Shown: positions 53,526-63,553, counted from the first letter of the stretch. The stretch is DNA of 64,000 bases from Sphingobacterium sp. SGG-5 (GCF_011043525.1 NZ_JAAKGO010000002.1:124001-188000), one strand, 5' to 3'. The notes: a model not told the origin generated them from the sequence alone. A program made the numbers and translations.

Positions 53526-56330
53526 ATGCGGAAAAAATCAGTGGGGAATGCGACATCCTTGATTGAGATTAAGGGAGCACGGGTTAATAATTTAAAAAAC
53601 ATAGATGTCAATATTCCCAAGAATAATCTTGTCGTCATCACAGGTCTTTCGGGTTCGGGAAAATCTTCTTTGGCGTTCGACACACTGTATGCGGAAGGTC
53701 AACGGCGTTATGTAGAAAGCTTGTCTTCCTATGCACGCCAATTTATGGGCCGGATGCATAAACCCGAGGTGGACTATATCAAAGGTATTGCTCCTGCTAT
53801 TGCTATTGAACAAAAAGTCATCACAAGCAACCCTCGTTCTACGGTAGGTACATCTACCGAAATATACGATTACCTAAAACTGTTATTCGCCCGGATCGGA
53901 AAAACTTATTCGCCGATATCCGGCCAACAGGTTACCAAGGATACAGTGAGCTCTATTGTCGATAAGATCACCGCCTATCCGGTAGATACGACGCTGACTA
54001 TATTGTGTCCTTTGATACCTATGAAAGGCCGGAAGCTTAAAGAGGAGCTTTCTCTGCTTCTTCACAAGGGTTTCGTACGGGTATCCTATCGCGGGACCAT
54101 TCAAAAGATCGAGACGCTGATTGAAAACCCAGAGGTGGCAAACGATACGCTAACCGGGAACGAGGTTGAAATTGTCATCGATCGTATCCGGTGGGACGAA
54201 GAAGAAGAGACAATACATCGTATTGCTGATTCGGTGCAGATTGCTTTCTTTGAAGGAAAAGGACATTGCACCTTGGAAATAGCGGATCAACGGTTAGATT
54301 TTTCGGATAAATTTGAATTGGACGGTATTACCTTCGAAGAGCCTTCTCCGAATTTTTTCAGTTTCAACAATCCTTTCGGTGCATGTAAACGTTGTGAAGG
54401 GTACGGAAAAATTATCGGCATAGATCCCGACCTGGTTGTCCCCGACAAAAGCAAATCGGTCTACGACGGGGCCATAGCTCCCTGGCGGGGGGAAAAAATG
54501 GGAACTTGGCTGGAGCGACTGACCCGTACAGCGATAAAATTCAACTTCCCGATACATCGGGCATATGCAGATCTAACGCAAGAACAACAGGAGCTGCTTT
54601 GGACGGGAAACTCCTATTTTAACGGCCTGAACCAATTTTTTCAGGAACTAGAGGAACAAACATACAAAATTCAGTATCGGGTGATGTTATCGCGGTACAG
54701 AGGAAAAACCGACTGCCCTGAATGCCACGGCAGCCGCTTACGTCAGGATGCGTCGTATGTAAAAATCGCGGGCAAGTCGATTATTGATATCGTATTGATG
54801 CCTATCGATCAGGTCTTAGATTTTCTGCAACATATCGAATTGTCCGCAAGTGAAGCCACGATAGCCAAACGTTTATTGATAGAGATCACCAACCGCATCC
54901 AGTTTTTGTGCGATGTGGGGCTGAGTTACCTGACTTTAAATCGGTTGAGCAACACCTTGTCGGGCGGAGAATCACAGCGTATTAATCTCGCGACATCGTT
55001 AGGAAGCTCACTCGTAGGCTCCATTTACGTGTTGGACGAACCCAGCATTGGGCTACATCCCCGCGACACGCAACGTCTTATCCATGTGCTGAAATCCTTA
55101 CGTGATATCGGTAACACGGTTATTGTTGTCGAACATGAGCAAGAGATGATGGAAGCTGCCGATTACCTCATTGATATAGGCCCGGAGGCTGGGGTGAATG
55201 GAGGGCAGCTGGTTTTCGCTGGAAATTACGAGCAAATCATTAAAGATAAAAGCTCACTTACCGGCCAGTATCTCAGCGGGAGAAAGCAAATTGAAGTACC
55301 GGATCAACGCCGGAAATGGACGGATAAGATTACCATCACCGGAGCCCGGGAAAATAACCTAAAAGGTATCACGGTAGATTTTCCGCTGCATGTATTTACC
55401 GTCGTAACCGGTGTATCAGGTTCGGGTAAGACATCGTTGGTAAAAAGGATCCTCTACCCCGCTCTGCAAAAAGCGCTGGGCAACTACTCTGGCGAACAAA
55501 CGGGTAAATTTGATCATATAGAAGGCGATATCGAGCGTATAGAACAGGTGGAACTGGTTGATCAAAATCCGATCGGACGTTCATCCCGGTCTAACCCCGT
55601 CACCTATGTCAAAGCGTGGGATGAAATACGCGCGCTATATGCCGGTCTCCCGGCCGCCAAAGCAAACGGACTCAAACCTGCAGCTTTTTCCTTCAACATC
55701 GAAGGGGGGCGTTGTGACGTTTGCCAAGGGGATGGCGAGGTAAAGATCGAAATGCAATTTATGGCCGACATCGTGTTGCCTTGTGAAGCCTGCGGTGGCA
55801 AACGGTTCAAGCCACATGTGCTGGACGTACAATACAAAGAGAAGTCGGTAGCCGATGTGTTGGATCTGACCATTGATGAAGCGTTAACATTTTTTGTAGA
55901 TCAACCGAAGGTACTTGCTAAGTTGCAGCCGCTACACGACGTCGGATTGGGGTACGTAAAACTCGGACAGTCTTCGAGTACGCTTTCGGGTGGGGAAGCA
56001 CAACGGATCAAACTGGCCTCCTTCCTCATAAAAGGAAATAACAACAAGAAAACATTATTTATTTTCGACGAGCCTACGACGGGCCTACATTTCCATGATA
56101 TTCAAAAATTGCTGCATTCATTTGATGCCTTGATCGGGCAGGGCAATAGCATTCTTGTTATCGAACACAATATGGATATGATCAAATCGGCAGACTGGGT
56201 GATTGATATCGGCCCGGAAGGAGGCGAAAACGGAGGGTATGTGACCTTTGCCGGAACACCTGAGGCATTAGCTAAATGCCCGGAATCTCATACCGGTTTG
56301 TTTCTAAAAAATTATCTTAATCGCAAATAG
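53526..56330 (+). CDS. uvrA: Excinuclease ABC subunit A
   Basis: Damage-recognition ATPase of nucleotide excision repair. The frame is open from 53373 but the ATG at 53526 gives 934 residues, close to standard UvrA, and removes an unconserved extension. Walker A1 [10 protein letters not shown] (40-49), first zinc module ([10 protein letters not shown] ... [10 protein letters not shown]), signature [12 protein letters not shown], Walker A2 [10 protein letters not shown], second zinc finger [19 protein letters not shown], signature [12 protein letters not shown] and Walker [13 protein letters not shown]. All four catalytic elements and UvrB-binding region are present. It may be one of several UvrA paralogues in the genome, which the window cannot show. 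Confidence 0.96.
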   Translation: MRKKSVGNATSLIEIKGARVNNLKNIDVNIPKNNLVVITGLSGSGKSSLAFDTLYAEGQRRYVESLSSYARQFMGRMHKPEVDYIKGIAPAIAIEQKVITSNPRSTVGTSTEIYDYLKLLFARIGKTYSPISGQQVTKDTVSSIVDKITAYPVDTTLTILCPLIPMKGRKLKEELSLLLHKGFVRVSYRGTIQKIETLIENPEVANDTLTGNEVEIVIDRIRWDEEEETIHRIADSVQIAFFEGKGHCTLEIADQRLDFSDKFELDGITFEEPSPNFFSFNNPFGACKRCEGYGKIIGIDPDLVVPDKSKSVYDGAIAPWRGEKMGTWLERLTRTAIKFNFPIHRAYADLTQEQQELLWTGNSYFNGLNQFFQELEEQTYKIQYRVMLSRYRGKTDCPECHGSRLRQDASYVKIAGKSIIDIVLMPIDQVLDFLQHIELSASEATIAKRLLIEITNRIQFLCDVGLSYLTLNRLSNTLSGGESQRINLATSLGSSLVGSIYVLDEPSIGLHPRDTQRLIHVLKSLRDIGNTVIVVEHEQEMMEAADYLIDIGPEAGVNGGQLVFAGNYEQIIKDKSSLTGQYLSGRKQIEVPDQRRKWTDKITITGARENNLKGITVDFPLHVFTVVTGVSGSGKTSLVKRILYPALQKALGNYSGEQTGKFDHIEGDIERIEQVELVDQNPIGRSSRSNPVTYVKAWDEIRALYAGLPAAKANGLKPAAFSFNIEGGRCDVCQGDGEVKIEMQFMADIVLPCEACGGKRFKPHVLDVQYKEKSVADVLDLTIDEALTFFVDQPKVLAKLQPLHDVGLGYVKLGQSSSTLSGGEAQRIKLASFLIKGNNNKKTLFIFDEPTTGLHFHDIQKLLHSFDALIGQGNSILVIEHNMDMIKSADWVIDIGPEGGENGGYVTFAGTPEALAKCPESHTGLFLKNYLNRK

Positions 56331-56413
56331 TATAGAAACGTAAAAGAACTTTTACTTTAATTTTTTCAGGAAAGCACAATTATGCCGTACCTTGTGTTTA
56401 AAATTTTAAACAC

Positions 56414-58081
56414 ATGTCAAATTTTGCATTTTTTCAATACCGCAGGACTTTCCTTATTACCGTCTTCTGTGCCCTCTTATCTATTCACACAGTACAAGCT
56501 CAGGTAGCCCGGCCTAAACTGGTCGTGGGTTTGATGATTGACCAGATGCGCTATGATTACCTTTACCGTTTCGCCGACCGTTATGGCGAAGACGGATTTA
56601 AAAGACTACTTAAAGACGGTTTTTCCTGTGAAAACACATTGATTAATTATATACCGGCATATACGGCTATTGGGCATAGTTCTGTATATACGGGCTCTGT
56701 ACCCTCCATCCATGGCATTTCAGGCAATAACTTTATTATACAGGCCACGGGGCAAACGATGTATTGCACACAGGATGACGATGTCAAAAGTATAGGTGCG
56801 GAGGGGAAAGTGGGACAACAGTCTCCTCGGAACTTATTGGCGTCGACCATCACGGATGAGCTGAAATTAGCGACAAACTTCCGATCAAAAGTAATCGGTA
56901 TTTCGATCAAAGATAGAGGGGGTATATTACCCGCAGGCCACTTCGCCAATGCGGCATATTGGTTTGACGGCAAGAGTGGAAACTGGATTTCAAGCTCATT
57001 TTATATGGAAGAACTGCCGGACTGGGTAAGTAAGTTCAACAAGAAAAAGCTTGCTGAAAAATATCTAAAACAAGACTGGGAAACGCTGTATCCTATACGT
57101 ACGTACGTCAATAGTATCGCGGATGACAATAGATACGAAGGCAAATGGGCGGGAGAAAAGACGGCTACATTTCCTCACAAGACATCAGAACTTATGAAAG
57201 ATGTTGGCCTGGAGTTGATTAAAAGCACACCGTACGGTAATACGCTGACCTTGGATCTGGCAAGGGAGGCTATAAAAAGCGAAAAGTTGGGGAAAAATCA
57301 ACCGGGAGTTTCTGATTTTTTATGCGTGAGCTTATCTTCGACAGATATCGTAGGGCACCGTTATTCATTATCTGCGGTAGAGATAGAAGACACGTACCTT
57401 CGTTTGGATCGGGACATTGCTTCCTTCTTGGCTTATCTTGATCAGACGGTCGGCAAAGACAATTATACCATTTTCCTGACGGCAGACCATGCGGCATCGT
57501 ATAATCCTTTATTTTATACCGACAGCAAAGGCAACGGAGGCTATTTATTTACCCGCCAGATACAGCGGGAACTGGATCAGGAGCTGCAACATGCTTTTGG
57601 TCATAAAAAAATCATCCGCAGTATGTGGAACTATCAAGTTCATCTAAACTACAAACTAATTGATTCGCTACAGTTGGATATTGCTCAGATCAAGCAGGTT
57701 ATTATGAATAACCTGAAACAACAAGATGGTGTAGCTTATGTACTGGATATGGAAGCAGGTGACCATAATATGTTTGTTCCAGCCGCTATACGGGAGAAAG
57801 CTATCAATGGTTATAACCGGAAACGTAGTGGCGTTATACAGATTATTGCGGAGCCACAATGGTATTCGGGCAATCCACGCGCAACAGGTACGTCACATGG
57901 TGTATGGTCACCTTATGATGCACACATTCCGCTGGTATTTATGGGCTGGGGAATTAAGCCAGGGGTAAGCAACAAAGCGGTCCGTATCGTGGATATTGCA
58001 CCGACGTTAGCTTCTTTGCTACATGTTACAGAGCCTAACGGAAATATTGGTAAGCCCATTGTCGAAGTTCTGGGACAATAG
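56414..58081 (+). CDS. pafA: PafA-type alkaline phosphatase
   Basis: A 555-residue exported phosphomonoesterase of the alkaline phosphatase superfamily. Signal peptide (FLITVFCALLSIHTVQAQ), then metal ligand Asp43 in GLMIDQMRYDY, nucleophile Thr84 in PAYTAIGHSS, Asn106 and the KxR pair Lys166-Arg168 in SIKDRGG, which identify phosphate monoesterases of the PafA group rather than diesterases. Remaining zinc ligands are in TADHAA and GTSHGVWSPYD. PafA enzymes are calcium-activated and constitutive for organic phosphate use in Bacteroidota. A single gene between uvrA and the Rrf2 regulator. Confidence 0.9.
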   Translation: MSNFAFFQYRRTFLITVFCALLSIHTVQAQVARPKLVVGLMIDQMRYDYLYRFADRYGEDGFKRLLKDGFSCENTLINYIPAYTAIGHSSVYTGSVPSIHGISGNNFIIQATGQTMYCTQDDDVKSIGAEGKVGQQSPRNLLASTITDELKLATNFRSKVIGISIKDRGGILPAGHFANAAYWFDGKSGNWISSSFYMEELPDWVSKFNKKKLAEKYLKQDWETLYPIRTYVNSIADDNRYEGKWAGEKTATFPHKTSELMKDVGLELIKSTPYGNTLTLDLAREAIKSEKLGKNQPGVSDFLCVSLSSTDIVGHRYSLSAVEIEDTYLRLDRDIASFLAYLDQTVGKDNYTIFLTADHAASYNPLFYTDSKGNGGYLFTRQIQRELDQELQHAFGHKKIIRSMWNYQVHLNYKLIDSLQLDIAQIKQVIMNNLKQQDGVAYVLDMEAGDHNMFVPAAIREKAINGYNRKRSGVIQIIAEPQWYSGNPRATGTSHGVWSPYDAHIPLVFMGWGIKPGVSNKAVRIVDIAPTLASLLHVTEPNGNIGKPIVEVLGQ

Positions 58082-58098
58082 AATGTCATAGTATTTTT

Positions 58099-58119
58099 GT
58101 ATTTTTGGGTAAAAAATAC
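58099..58119. promoter_or_regulatory. Inverted repeat before the Rrf2 gene, possible autoregulatory operator
   Basis: GTATTTTT and AAAAATAC flank GGGTA, ending 7 bases before the ATG. A second GTATTTTT at 58091-58098 precedes it, of which TATTTTTG is also a -7-like box. Position fits a repressor site, but the link to this Rrf2 protein is inferred. Confidence 0.4.
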
Positions 58120-58126
58120 AAAGACT

Positions 58127-58576
58127 ATGCTTTCTAAGAAAACAAAGTATGCCATCAAGGCCTTAATGGTGCTGGGTAGAAACTACGGGAAGGAGCCTAT
58201 GCAGATTATAAAGATCGCAGAAGAAGAGCGTATTCCTAAGAAATTCTTAGAACAGATTTTGCTTGAAATGCGGAATGCAGGCATCCTATATTCCAAAAAA
58301 GGTGCAGGCGGAGGATATAGCCTCAATAAAGCTCCGGAAGATATTTATCTTTCCCAGATCATGCGTCTGATTGATGGCCCTATAGCGTTATTACCTTGCG
58401 TTAGTTTAAATTTCTACCGTTCCTGTGATGAGTGTGTAGAAGAACATGCATGCGGCATCCGAGATACATTTACCGACGTGCGCAATGCCATGTTACAGAT
58501 ATTGAACGATACGAGTATCGCTTTACTTATTCAAAAAGAAAGCGAGCTTGGTTTCTTCGGTGCAGATACAGAATAA
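58127..58576 (+). CDS. Rrf2-family regulator with candidate Fe-S cysteines
   Basis: 149 residues from the ATG at 58127. N-terminal winged helix KKTKYAIKALMVLG and EERIPKKFLEQILLEMRNAG, wing with KKGAGGGYSL, all standard for Rrf2. Four Cys at 91, 100, 103 and 109 (PC, SCDECVEEHACG) lie where IscR/NsrR/CymR types bind a cluster, so it is probably iron-sulfur or redox responsive. Target genes are not evident; it may control the upstream pafA only by proximity. A terminator overlaps its stop codon. Confidence 0.88.
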   Translation: MLSKKTKYAIKALMVLGRNYGKEPMQIIKIAEEERIPKKFLEQILLEMRNAGILYSKKGAGGGYSLNKAPEDIYLSQIMRLIDGPIALLPCVSLNFYRSCDECVEEHACGIRDTFTDVRNAMLQILNDTSIALLIQKESELGFFGADTE

Positions 58577-58603
58577 GCCCCGGATATTGTCCGAGGCTTA
58601 TTC
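58571..58603. terminator. Bidirectional terminator between rrf2-type gene and rng
   Basis: GAATAAGCC and GGCTTATTC with an inner CGGA/TCCG pair form a long stem that includes the Rrf2 stop codon; T-rich on the right. It separates the gene from RNase E/G, whose stop is 23 bases further. Confidence 0.7.
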
Positions 58604-58625
58604 TATTTCTCTTATCGCATACCGA

Positions 58626-60179
58626 TTATAATTTAATCTCCTCTTCTTTCGAATTGAAAAAATGGAACTCCGTCAAGTAATAAGAAGGAATTGCTTTTAC
58701 GCGCACCCAAGTGCCGTATTTGAAAAACCATTTTAACCTCCGGGAGATCAATCCGGATTTGATATATACTTTAATATAAGGATGTACACAGAGTGTGATA
58801 TTCTTTTCGTTTTGTTCTTCCAGAATAAAACTCAAATTGTTCTCGATGTCATCAAGTAATACAATACTTGACCTGATTTCTCCCGTACCATCACAAGCCG
58901 GACACTTTTCATTCGTCACGATATTCATCTCGGGGCGTACCCGTTGACGCGTAATCTGAACAAGTCCAAACTTACTTGGCGGTAAAATAGTATGGCGTGC
59001 ACGATCTTGACTCATACACTCTTTCAAGTAGGTATAAAGCTCTTTTCTATTGGTCGCTTTATGCATATCGATAAAGTCGATGACGACTATACCGCCCATA
59101 TCCCGCAGACGCAATTGCCGGGCAATCTCCCGGGCTGCTTCCTTATTGACCAAAAGTGCATTATCCTCTTGATTTTCCTTACTTGCAATACGGTTACCGC
59201 TATTTACATCGATGACGTGCAATGCTTCGGTATGTTCTATCACCAAATATGCACCACCCTGTAAATTGACCGTCTTTCCAAAAGACGCCTTAATCTGCCT
59301 TTCTATACCAAAATGATCGAAAATAGGCTCTTTGTGCTTATACAGCTTCACTATTTTCTCCAGTTCTGGTGATATCTCCTGCACATATGACTTTGTTTCC
59401 TCATATATTGCAGAATCGTTTACATATATATGTGTGAACTCATCCGTTAGGATATCACGCAAAATGGTAGATGCTCTATCCATTTCGCCCAATACTTTCT
59501 GTGGGGGTTCGGCATTTTTAAGGCGCTTGGTAAATAGTTCCCATTTCGAAATCAAATCGAGTAGATCCTTTTGCATTTCCTCTACTCCTTTACCTTCAGA
59601 TACCGTACGAATAATTACGCCAAAGTTTGCGGGCTTAATACTTTCTACGATCTTTTTAAGGCGTGTGCGCTCTGCGCTACTTTTGATTTTTTTGGAAATG
59701 GAAACAGAACTTGAAAAAGGCACCAATACAACGAAACGTCCGGCAATGGATAAATCCGAGCTCAGCCGAGGACCCTTTGTCGAAATTGGTTCTTTTGCGA
59801 TCTGTACAGGTAAAAGTATGTTCCGGCTTAATATTTCCGAAATTTTACCCGTCTTATCGATATCCTTTTCAAGTTTTAAACTATTGAGCAGATTCTCCTG
59901 ATAACTGCCATTCTTTACTACACGGGTCAATTTTAATAAAGACCGCACCTGAGGACCGAGGTCCAGATAATGCAGGAATGCGTCCTTGTCATAACCAACA
60001 TCGACAAACGCGGCATTCAAGCCCGGCATAATCTTTTTTATTCGTCCAAGATAGATATCTCCGACCGAAAAATGATTGCCGACTTTCTCTTTATTAAGTT
60101 CTACTAATTGTTTGTCCTGTAGTAAAGCAATAGTCACCCCATTGTCCGGGGTTGAATCGATAATTAATTCCTTTACCAA
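58626..60179 (-). CDS. rng: Ribonuclease E/G family endoribonuclease
   Basis: A 517-residue RNase G/CafA-like enzyme acting on 5'-monophosphate RNA and rRNA ends. S1 RNA-binding domain (about 37-130, VGDIYLGRIKKIMPGLNAAFVDVG), the RNase H-like and 5' sensor parts, catalytic Asp in LHVIDVNSGNR and GGIVVIDFIDM, and the zinc-link KCPACDGTG near 425. It lacks the long C-terminal scaffold of RNase E. Gene order HU, TPR, COX24-like, rng is consistent with one operon. Confidence 0.93.
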   Translation of the reverse strand: MVKELIIDSTPDNGVTIALLQDKQLVELNKEKVGNHFSVGDIYLGRIKKIMPGLNAAFVDVGYDKDAFLHYLDLGPQVRSLLKLTRVVKNGSYQENLLNSLKLEKDIDKTGKISEILSRNILLPVQIAKEPISTKGPRLSSDLSIAGRFVVLVPFSSSVSISKKIKSSAERTRLKKIVESIKPANFGVIIRTVSEGKGVEEMQKDLLDLISKWELFTKRLKNAEPPQKVLGEMDRASTILRDILTDEFTHIYVNDSAIYEETKSYVQEISPELEKIVKLYKHKEPIFDHFGIERQIKASFGKTVNLQGGAYLVIEHTEALHVIDVNSGNRIASKENQEDNALLVNKEAAREIARQLRLRDMGGIVVIDFIDMHKATNRKELYTYLKECMSQDRARHTILPPSKFGLVQITRQRVRPEMNIVTNEKCPACDGTGEIRSSIVLLDDIENNLSFILEEQNEKNITLCVHPYIKVYIKSGLISRRLKWFFKYGTWVRVKAIPSYYLTEFHFFNSKEEEIKL

Positions 60180-60321
60180 CAGCTACTAATATTGTGGGAA
60201 CGATACCGCAGCATCGTTTTCTCCCGAATGAAACCTAAAACTCGTTTAATGAAAAAATACAACCTATGATAAATCAAATCCTTGAAGTCATAGATTGTAC
60301 ATACAAAAAGCTACAAAAAGC

Positions 60322-60411
60322 TTATTTCTTTTTGTGTCTGTTTTTTCTTAAACGTTTTTTGCGTTTGTGGGTAGCCATTTTGTGTCTTTTTCTTTTTTTT
60401 CCGCTTGGCAT
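60322..60411 (-). CDS. 29-residue basic COX24/AURKAIP1-like protein
   Basis: A very short gene between the TPR gene and rng: MPSGKKRKRHKMATHKRKKR, then LRKNRHKKK and TAA. Almost all residues are Lys, Arg, His. It matches the conserved tiny AURKAIP1/COX24-domain proteins of Bacteroidota, relatives of the mitochondrial ribosomal protein mS38, so a ribosome-bound role is likely. The position beside an RNase E/G gene, 35 bases after the TPR gene, fits. The sequence is strikingly low complexity, but its exact conserved form and clean ends make chance unlikely. Confidence 0.78.
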   Translation of the reverse strand: MPSGKKRKRHKMATHKRKKRLRKNRHKKK

Positions 60412-60446
60412 AGCTTAATGTTTTTAAAAAATGTGAATAAATTTTG

Positions 60447-61286
60447 TTAATTACTTTTACTCAATGCGTCGATCTGACGGTCGATATATTGAGAAAGGGT
60501 AGGATCAGCAGCCATTTCCTTGCTTTTTTGATAGGCAGCAATAGCTTCTGTGGCCAGCCCAATTTTTTCATAGCCCGTTGCCAGATAAAAGTAGGATTCG
60601 GCATCCGGTTTTTGTTCGACGACCTTTTTGAAACGGTCAATAGCTTTATCAAATTGTTGGGATTGCAAAGAAAATAAACCCAATGTTCTATTTGCATCCA
60701 CATTTTGAGGATCAGCTTTCACAACTTCAAGCAATAGGCTTATTCCCGCCATAGGATTTGCCGTTCCCGTAACAAATGCCGCACCTAAACCGGTCTTTGC
60801 TGCAAGGCTCGCCGTATCTAGCTCTAGGGCTTTTTCATAAGCCTGAATAGCACGTGCATTCAAAGCAGAAGCCAATGCTGTATCCTGCAAATTAGTATAA
60901 CCCGTACGATACGCATCCCCGGATTTTAACCAATACTCAGCTTTCGGAGATAGCTTAGCCATCTCTTCATAGATAAAACCTTGTGGGATAGTTTTAGCCA
61001 CATCGTTCCATTTATCAGCGAGTTGCTGCAGTAATTGAACTTTGGCATCACCTTCGGCTTTTTCGACTTGTGATTCGATCGTTGTAATATCCTGGACTAA
61101 TGATGGATTTATACCTTGCTTAGACTGCTCTGACACGGTTTCCAGTGTATACATGGACGACGCTTCATCCGCAACGGCTTCGGTTGTATCGTTGTTTTTA
61201 TCTACCAAACCCTTAATAGGTTGCATCAGCAATGTCCCTGTTAAGGCCACTACTACAACTATTACAACGATTTGTTTGGTATTCAT
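60447..61286 (-). CDS. Membrane-anchored tetratricopeptide-repeat protein
   Basis: 279 residues. N-terminal membrane segment (IVVIVVVVALTGTLLMQP, about 5-22), a helical linker, then about four TPR units from residue 110 (DTALASALNARAIQAYEKAL, ADPQNVDANRTLGLFSLQSQ, KPDAESYFYLATGYEKIGLA). Probably periplasmic or cytoplasmic scaffold at the inner membrane; function unknown. It follows the HU gene by 15 bases and precedes the tiny basic gene and rng, so it may belong to the same operon. Confidence 0.82.
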   Translation of the reverse strand: MNTKQIVVIVVVVALTGTLLMQPIKGLVDKNNDTTEAVADEASSMYTLETVSEQSKQGINPSLVQDITTIESQVEKAEGDAKVQLLQQLADKWNDVAKTIPQGFIYEEMAKLSPKAEYWLKSGDAYRTGYTNLQDTALASALNARAIQAYEKALELDTASLAAKTGLGAAFVTGTANPMAGISLLLEVVKADPQNVDANRTLGLFSLQSQQFDKAIDRFKKVVEQKPDAESYFYLATGYEKIGLATEAIAAYQKSKEMAADPTLSQYIDRQIDALSKSN

Positions 61287-61301
61287 TAGAAAATGATCAG
61301 C

Positions 61302-61595
61302 TTATTTTTTTACTTTATTGCCTGTTTTTACTTTTTCCACAAAAACTTTTGCAGGTTTGAAACTAGGCACAAAGTGCTCGGGAATGATAATCGCCGTATT
61401 CTTTGAGATATTACGGGCAGTTTTTTCAGCTCTTTTCTTTACTACAAAGCTTCCGAAACCTCTTACATACACATTTTCACCCTGGATCATTGCATTTTTA
61501 ACAACTTTGAAGAACGCCTCAACCGTCTCTTGAACATCTACCTTCTCTAATCCTGTTTTATTAGAGATTTCTGCAATAATTTCTGCTTTAGTCAT
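61302..61595 (-). CDS. HU-family DNA-binding protein
   Basis: A 97-residue nucleoid protein that bends DNA. N-terminal helices (MTKAEIIAEISNKTGL, EAFFKVVKNAM) followed by the beta-arm signature VYVRGFGSFVVKKR and arms with NISKNTAIIIPEHFVPSFKP, where Pro replaces or flanks the intercalating position. The C-terminal Lys-rich tail VKTGNKVKK is slightly longer than in E. coli HU. Several promoter boxes upstream suggest strong expression. Confidence 0.93.
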   Translation of the reverse strand: MTKAEIIAEISNKTGLEKVDVQETVEAFFKVVKNAMIQGENVYVRGFGSFVVKKRAEKTARNISKNTAIIIPEHFVPSFKPAKVFVEKVKTGNKVKK

Positions 61596-61689
61596 ATCTA
61601 TTTATACTGTATTATTTAATTTTCTTTTTCCTTCCCAACGTTTCCTCTAATCAAAAAGCCTTCAAAGACCGAGAGACTGTTTGGGGACG

Positions 61690-61697
61690 CAAAATTA
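61690..61697 (-). promoter_or_regulatory. Proximal promoter box of the HU operon
   Basis: TAATTTTG (minus strand, 61697-61690) matches TAnnTTTG, about 95 bases upstream of the HU start. The -33 position has TTTA, one mismatch. A long leader would result. Confidence 0.5.
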
Positions 61698-61742
61698 CCC
61701 TTTTAAAATGATGTTTAAAAATTAATCATACATATTTTTTTC

Positions 61743-61832
61743 ATTTTCAAACGGTTACCCCGGTAGCACCGATATGTGTTTTTGCAAATCGGCGGTAAAT
61801 CTAATATTATTTTACTGATTTTCAAACGGTTA
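61743..61832 (-). promoter_or_regulatory. Distal HU promoter with 15-bp direct repeat
   Basis: TAACCGTTTGAAAAT (minus strand) occurs at 61832-61818 and again at 61757-61743, 75 bases apart. The first copy supplies TTTG (61826-61823), 19 bases, TAGATTTA (61803-61796), a good promoter with one -7 mismatch. The second copy has a similar but weaker downstream box. The gap 61596-61872 otherwise shows nothing coding. Confidence 0.55.
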
Positions 61833-61872
61833 ATTTTTACCCTGAAGTTTTAGATGCACTCGACAGAAGCTT

Positions 61873-62925
61873 CTATCCTTGAAGATAATGGGCCAATTTC
61901 TTGAGATCGTCTATCTCGTGCACTGCCGAAAGTACGATCCTGTTGAGTAGAGGGCTTGTCGCGAGCGGATAAGGAAAACTGGAGATGACCATATTCTGCG
62001 CCATCAAACGTGCATATAGCAATGAATCGGATGATGTGAACACCGGAAAATCAGGAATACTTCGCAACATTTCTGCTGGCAGCAGTTCATGGAAACGGTG
62101 AATACTCTCATGTAGGCGATCAAATTGCTTTTCATAGACAGCCTGACCATGCCGGAGTGCATGCATACCCGCAGGCGACGGCGGCGATCCTCCGCGGAAA
62201 ATGGGATTCATCTGTATGCGCTGGACTGTTTCTGCACTTCCCAAAACAACCCCTGCATCGGTACCCATGCCTTTAGCCAACGACGCCACGACGACCAACT
62301 CTATGTTGTCCAGCTCAAGTAGATTTGGTTGCGTGCCGATCGCATTTCTGTATAATACACCTATGCCATGCGAATCATCCAGAATAAGCGTCACGTTTTT
62401 ATCTTTCCGGATGTTCTTCAGTATACTGAAATTATACATTTCCGGCGTAAGGTTGTCTAAGCTGTTTGAAACGAGCACAAAATTTCTTTTCTCCGACTCG
62501 TTAATTTCCTGTACCGTATCGGTAATCCATTGTTCAAACGACTCATGCACATAAGGTTGATGCAACGATGGCCATAACGCGGGATGACAGTTCGGCGCAA
62601 AAAAAGCATGCTGGTCTGCTGACAGCGCTTGTACAGCGGCCTGTGCCGCTAAATACCCACTGGAAAAAATTGCAGCAGCAGTAAAACCAAAACGTGATGC
62701 TAGATAGTCCTCCACCTCTCCATAGATCCCTTGCTGAACATTATTGCTTCTGGAGGTTCCATTATTCAGTCCATACCGATCAATGCCTTCCTTATACAGG
62801 CGGGTATACTCCTTATCGGTTGTCAGCCCAAGGTAAGCTGTGCCACCAAAGAATAAAAAATGCTGCTTATTGCTATCCAACAACCTTCCGGTCGGTTGAT
62901 GTAACTGTCTAAATGATGTTGTCAT
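61873..62925 (-). CDS. Short oxoamine-synthase-like PLP enzyme
   Basis: 350 residues, about 40 shorter than Kbl or BioF at the N-terminus. PLP Lys218 in VVASLAKGMGTDAG, Asp183/His186 in LILDDSHGIG and GLNNGTSRSNN in the place of the substrate loop mark the alpha-oxoamine synthase family (BioF, Kbl, serine palmitoyltransferase). This group is often annotated as class I/II aminotransferase. Its substrate is unknown; it sits 16 bases after an acetyltransferase and a sugar transferase in a surface-glycan cluster, where a DegT-type aminotransferase (PglE) would be expected, so it may make an acyl or amino component of the glycan or a linked lipid. Confidence 0.78.
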   Translation of the reverse strand: MTTSFRQLHQPTGRLLDSNKQHFLFFGGTAYLGLTTDKEYTRLYKEGIDRYGLNNGTSRSNNVQQGIYGEVEDYLASRFGFTAAAIFSSGYLAAQAAVQALSADQHAFFAPNCHPALWPSLHQPYVHESFEQWITDTVQEINESEKRNFVLVSNSLDNLTPEMYNFSILKNIRKDKNVTLILDDSHGIGVLYRNAIGTQPNLLELDNIELVVVASLAKGMGTDAGVVLGSAETVQRIQMNPIFRGGSPPSPAGMHALRHGQAVYEKQFDRLHESIHRFHELLPAEMLRSIPDFPVFTSSDSLLYARLMAQNMVISSFPYPLATSPLLNRIVLSAVHEIDDLKKLAHYLQG

Positions 62926-62941
62926 ATATTCTGATGCATTA

Positions 62942-63553
62942 CTACACGATATCTTTCTTCATGATCCGAGCGGGGTTTCCCACAACACAGGCTCCGTCCG
63001 GCACATCACGTATCACGACGGCACCCGCACCTACCGTGCACCATTCCCCTATCTTTACGCCCTGAATCACGCAAGCCCCTATGCCAATATGCGTTCCTTG
63101 TCCGACACGTACATCTCCAGCGAGGGCCACATTAGGGGAAACATGCACGTAATCCGCAATTTCACAATCGTGATCTATCGAGGCATTCGTATTGATAATA
63201 CAATGTTTAGCAATGCGTACACTACTATTTATCGAAACGCCAGCCATGACTACCGTACCCTCTCCTATATGCGTCCGTGCGGATATATTGGCAGAAGGGT
63301 GACATAGGGTAGCATACTTCCGGTCTTCTTCTCCGGCGATACGCTTACGGATACTATTCGTGCCGATACCAATGATCCAGCGATCATCTGCTCCTTCCAC
63401 AAAAGGTGTATTTACCGGATAGTCCAGCAGTTGCTGTATGACCGGATTCGCATCGACCAACCCGCCGATGGTATAGGCTAAGCTTTCCGCGATCTCGATA
63501 ACGACTTTCGCATGGCCGCTTGCACCATAAATAAATAACTTTTGTTTCTTCAT
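62942..63553 (-). CDS. PglD/NeuD-type sugar O- or N-acetyltransferase
   Basis: 203 residues. N-terminal nucleotide-sugar binding part (KLFIYGASGHAKVVIEIA, about 1-75) followed by a left-handed beta-helix of hexapeptide repeats (ARTHIGEGTVVMAGVSINSS, DVRVGQGTHIGIGACVIQGV). Catalytic His in NASIDHDCEIADYVH as in PglD. Acetylates an amino or hydroxyl group of a UDP-sugar for surface glycan or protein glycosylation. It is 20 bases after the sugar transferase gene; the pair is the core of pgl-type clusters. Confidence 0.9.
   Translation of the reverse strand: MKKQKLFIYGASGHAKVVIEIAESLAYTIGGLVDANPVIQQLLDYPVNTPFVEGADDRWIIGIGTNSIRKRIAGEEDRKYATLCHPSANISARTHIGEGTVVMAGVSINSSVRIAKHCIINTNASIDHDCEIADYVHVSPNVALAGDVRVGQGTHIGIGACVIQGVKIGEWCTVGAGAVVIRDVPDGACVVGNPARIMKKDIV

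Noticed and set aside
59332..59901. 189-aa plus-strand open frame inside rng
   Set aside because: Antisense to well-conserved RNase E/G motifs; no family resemblance.
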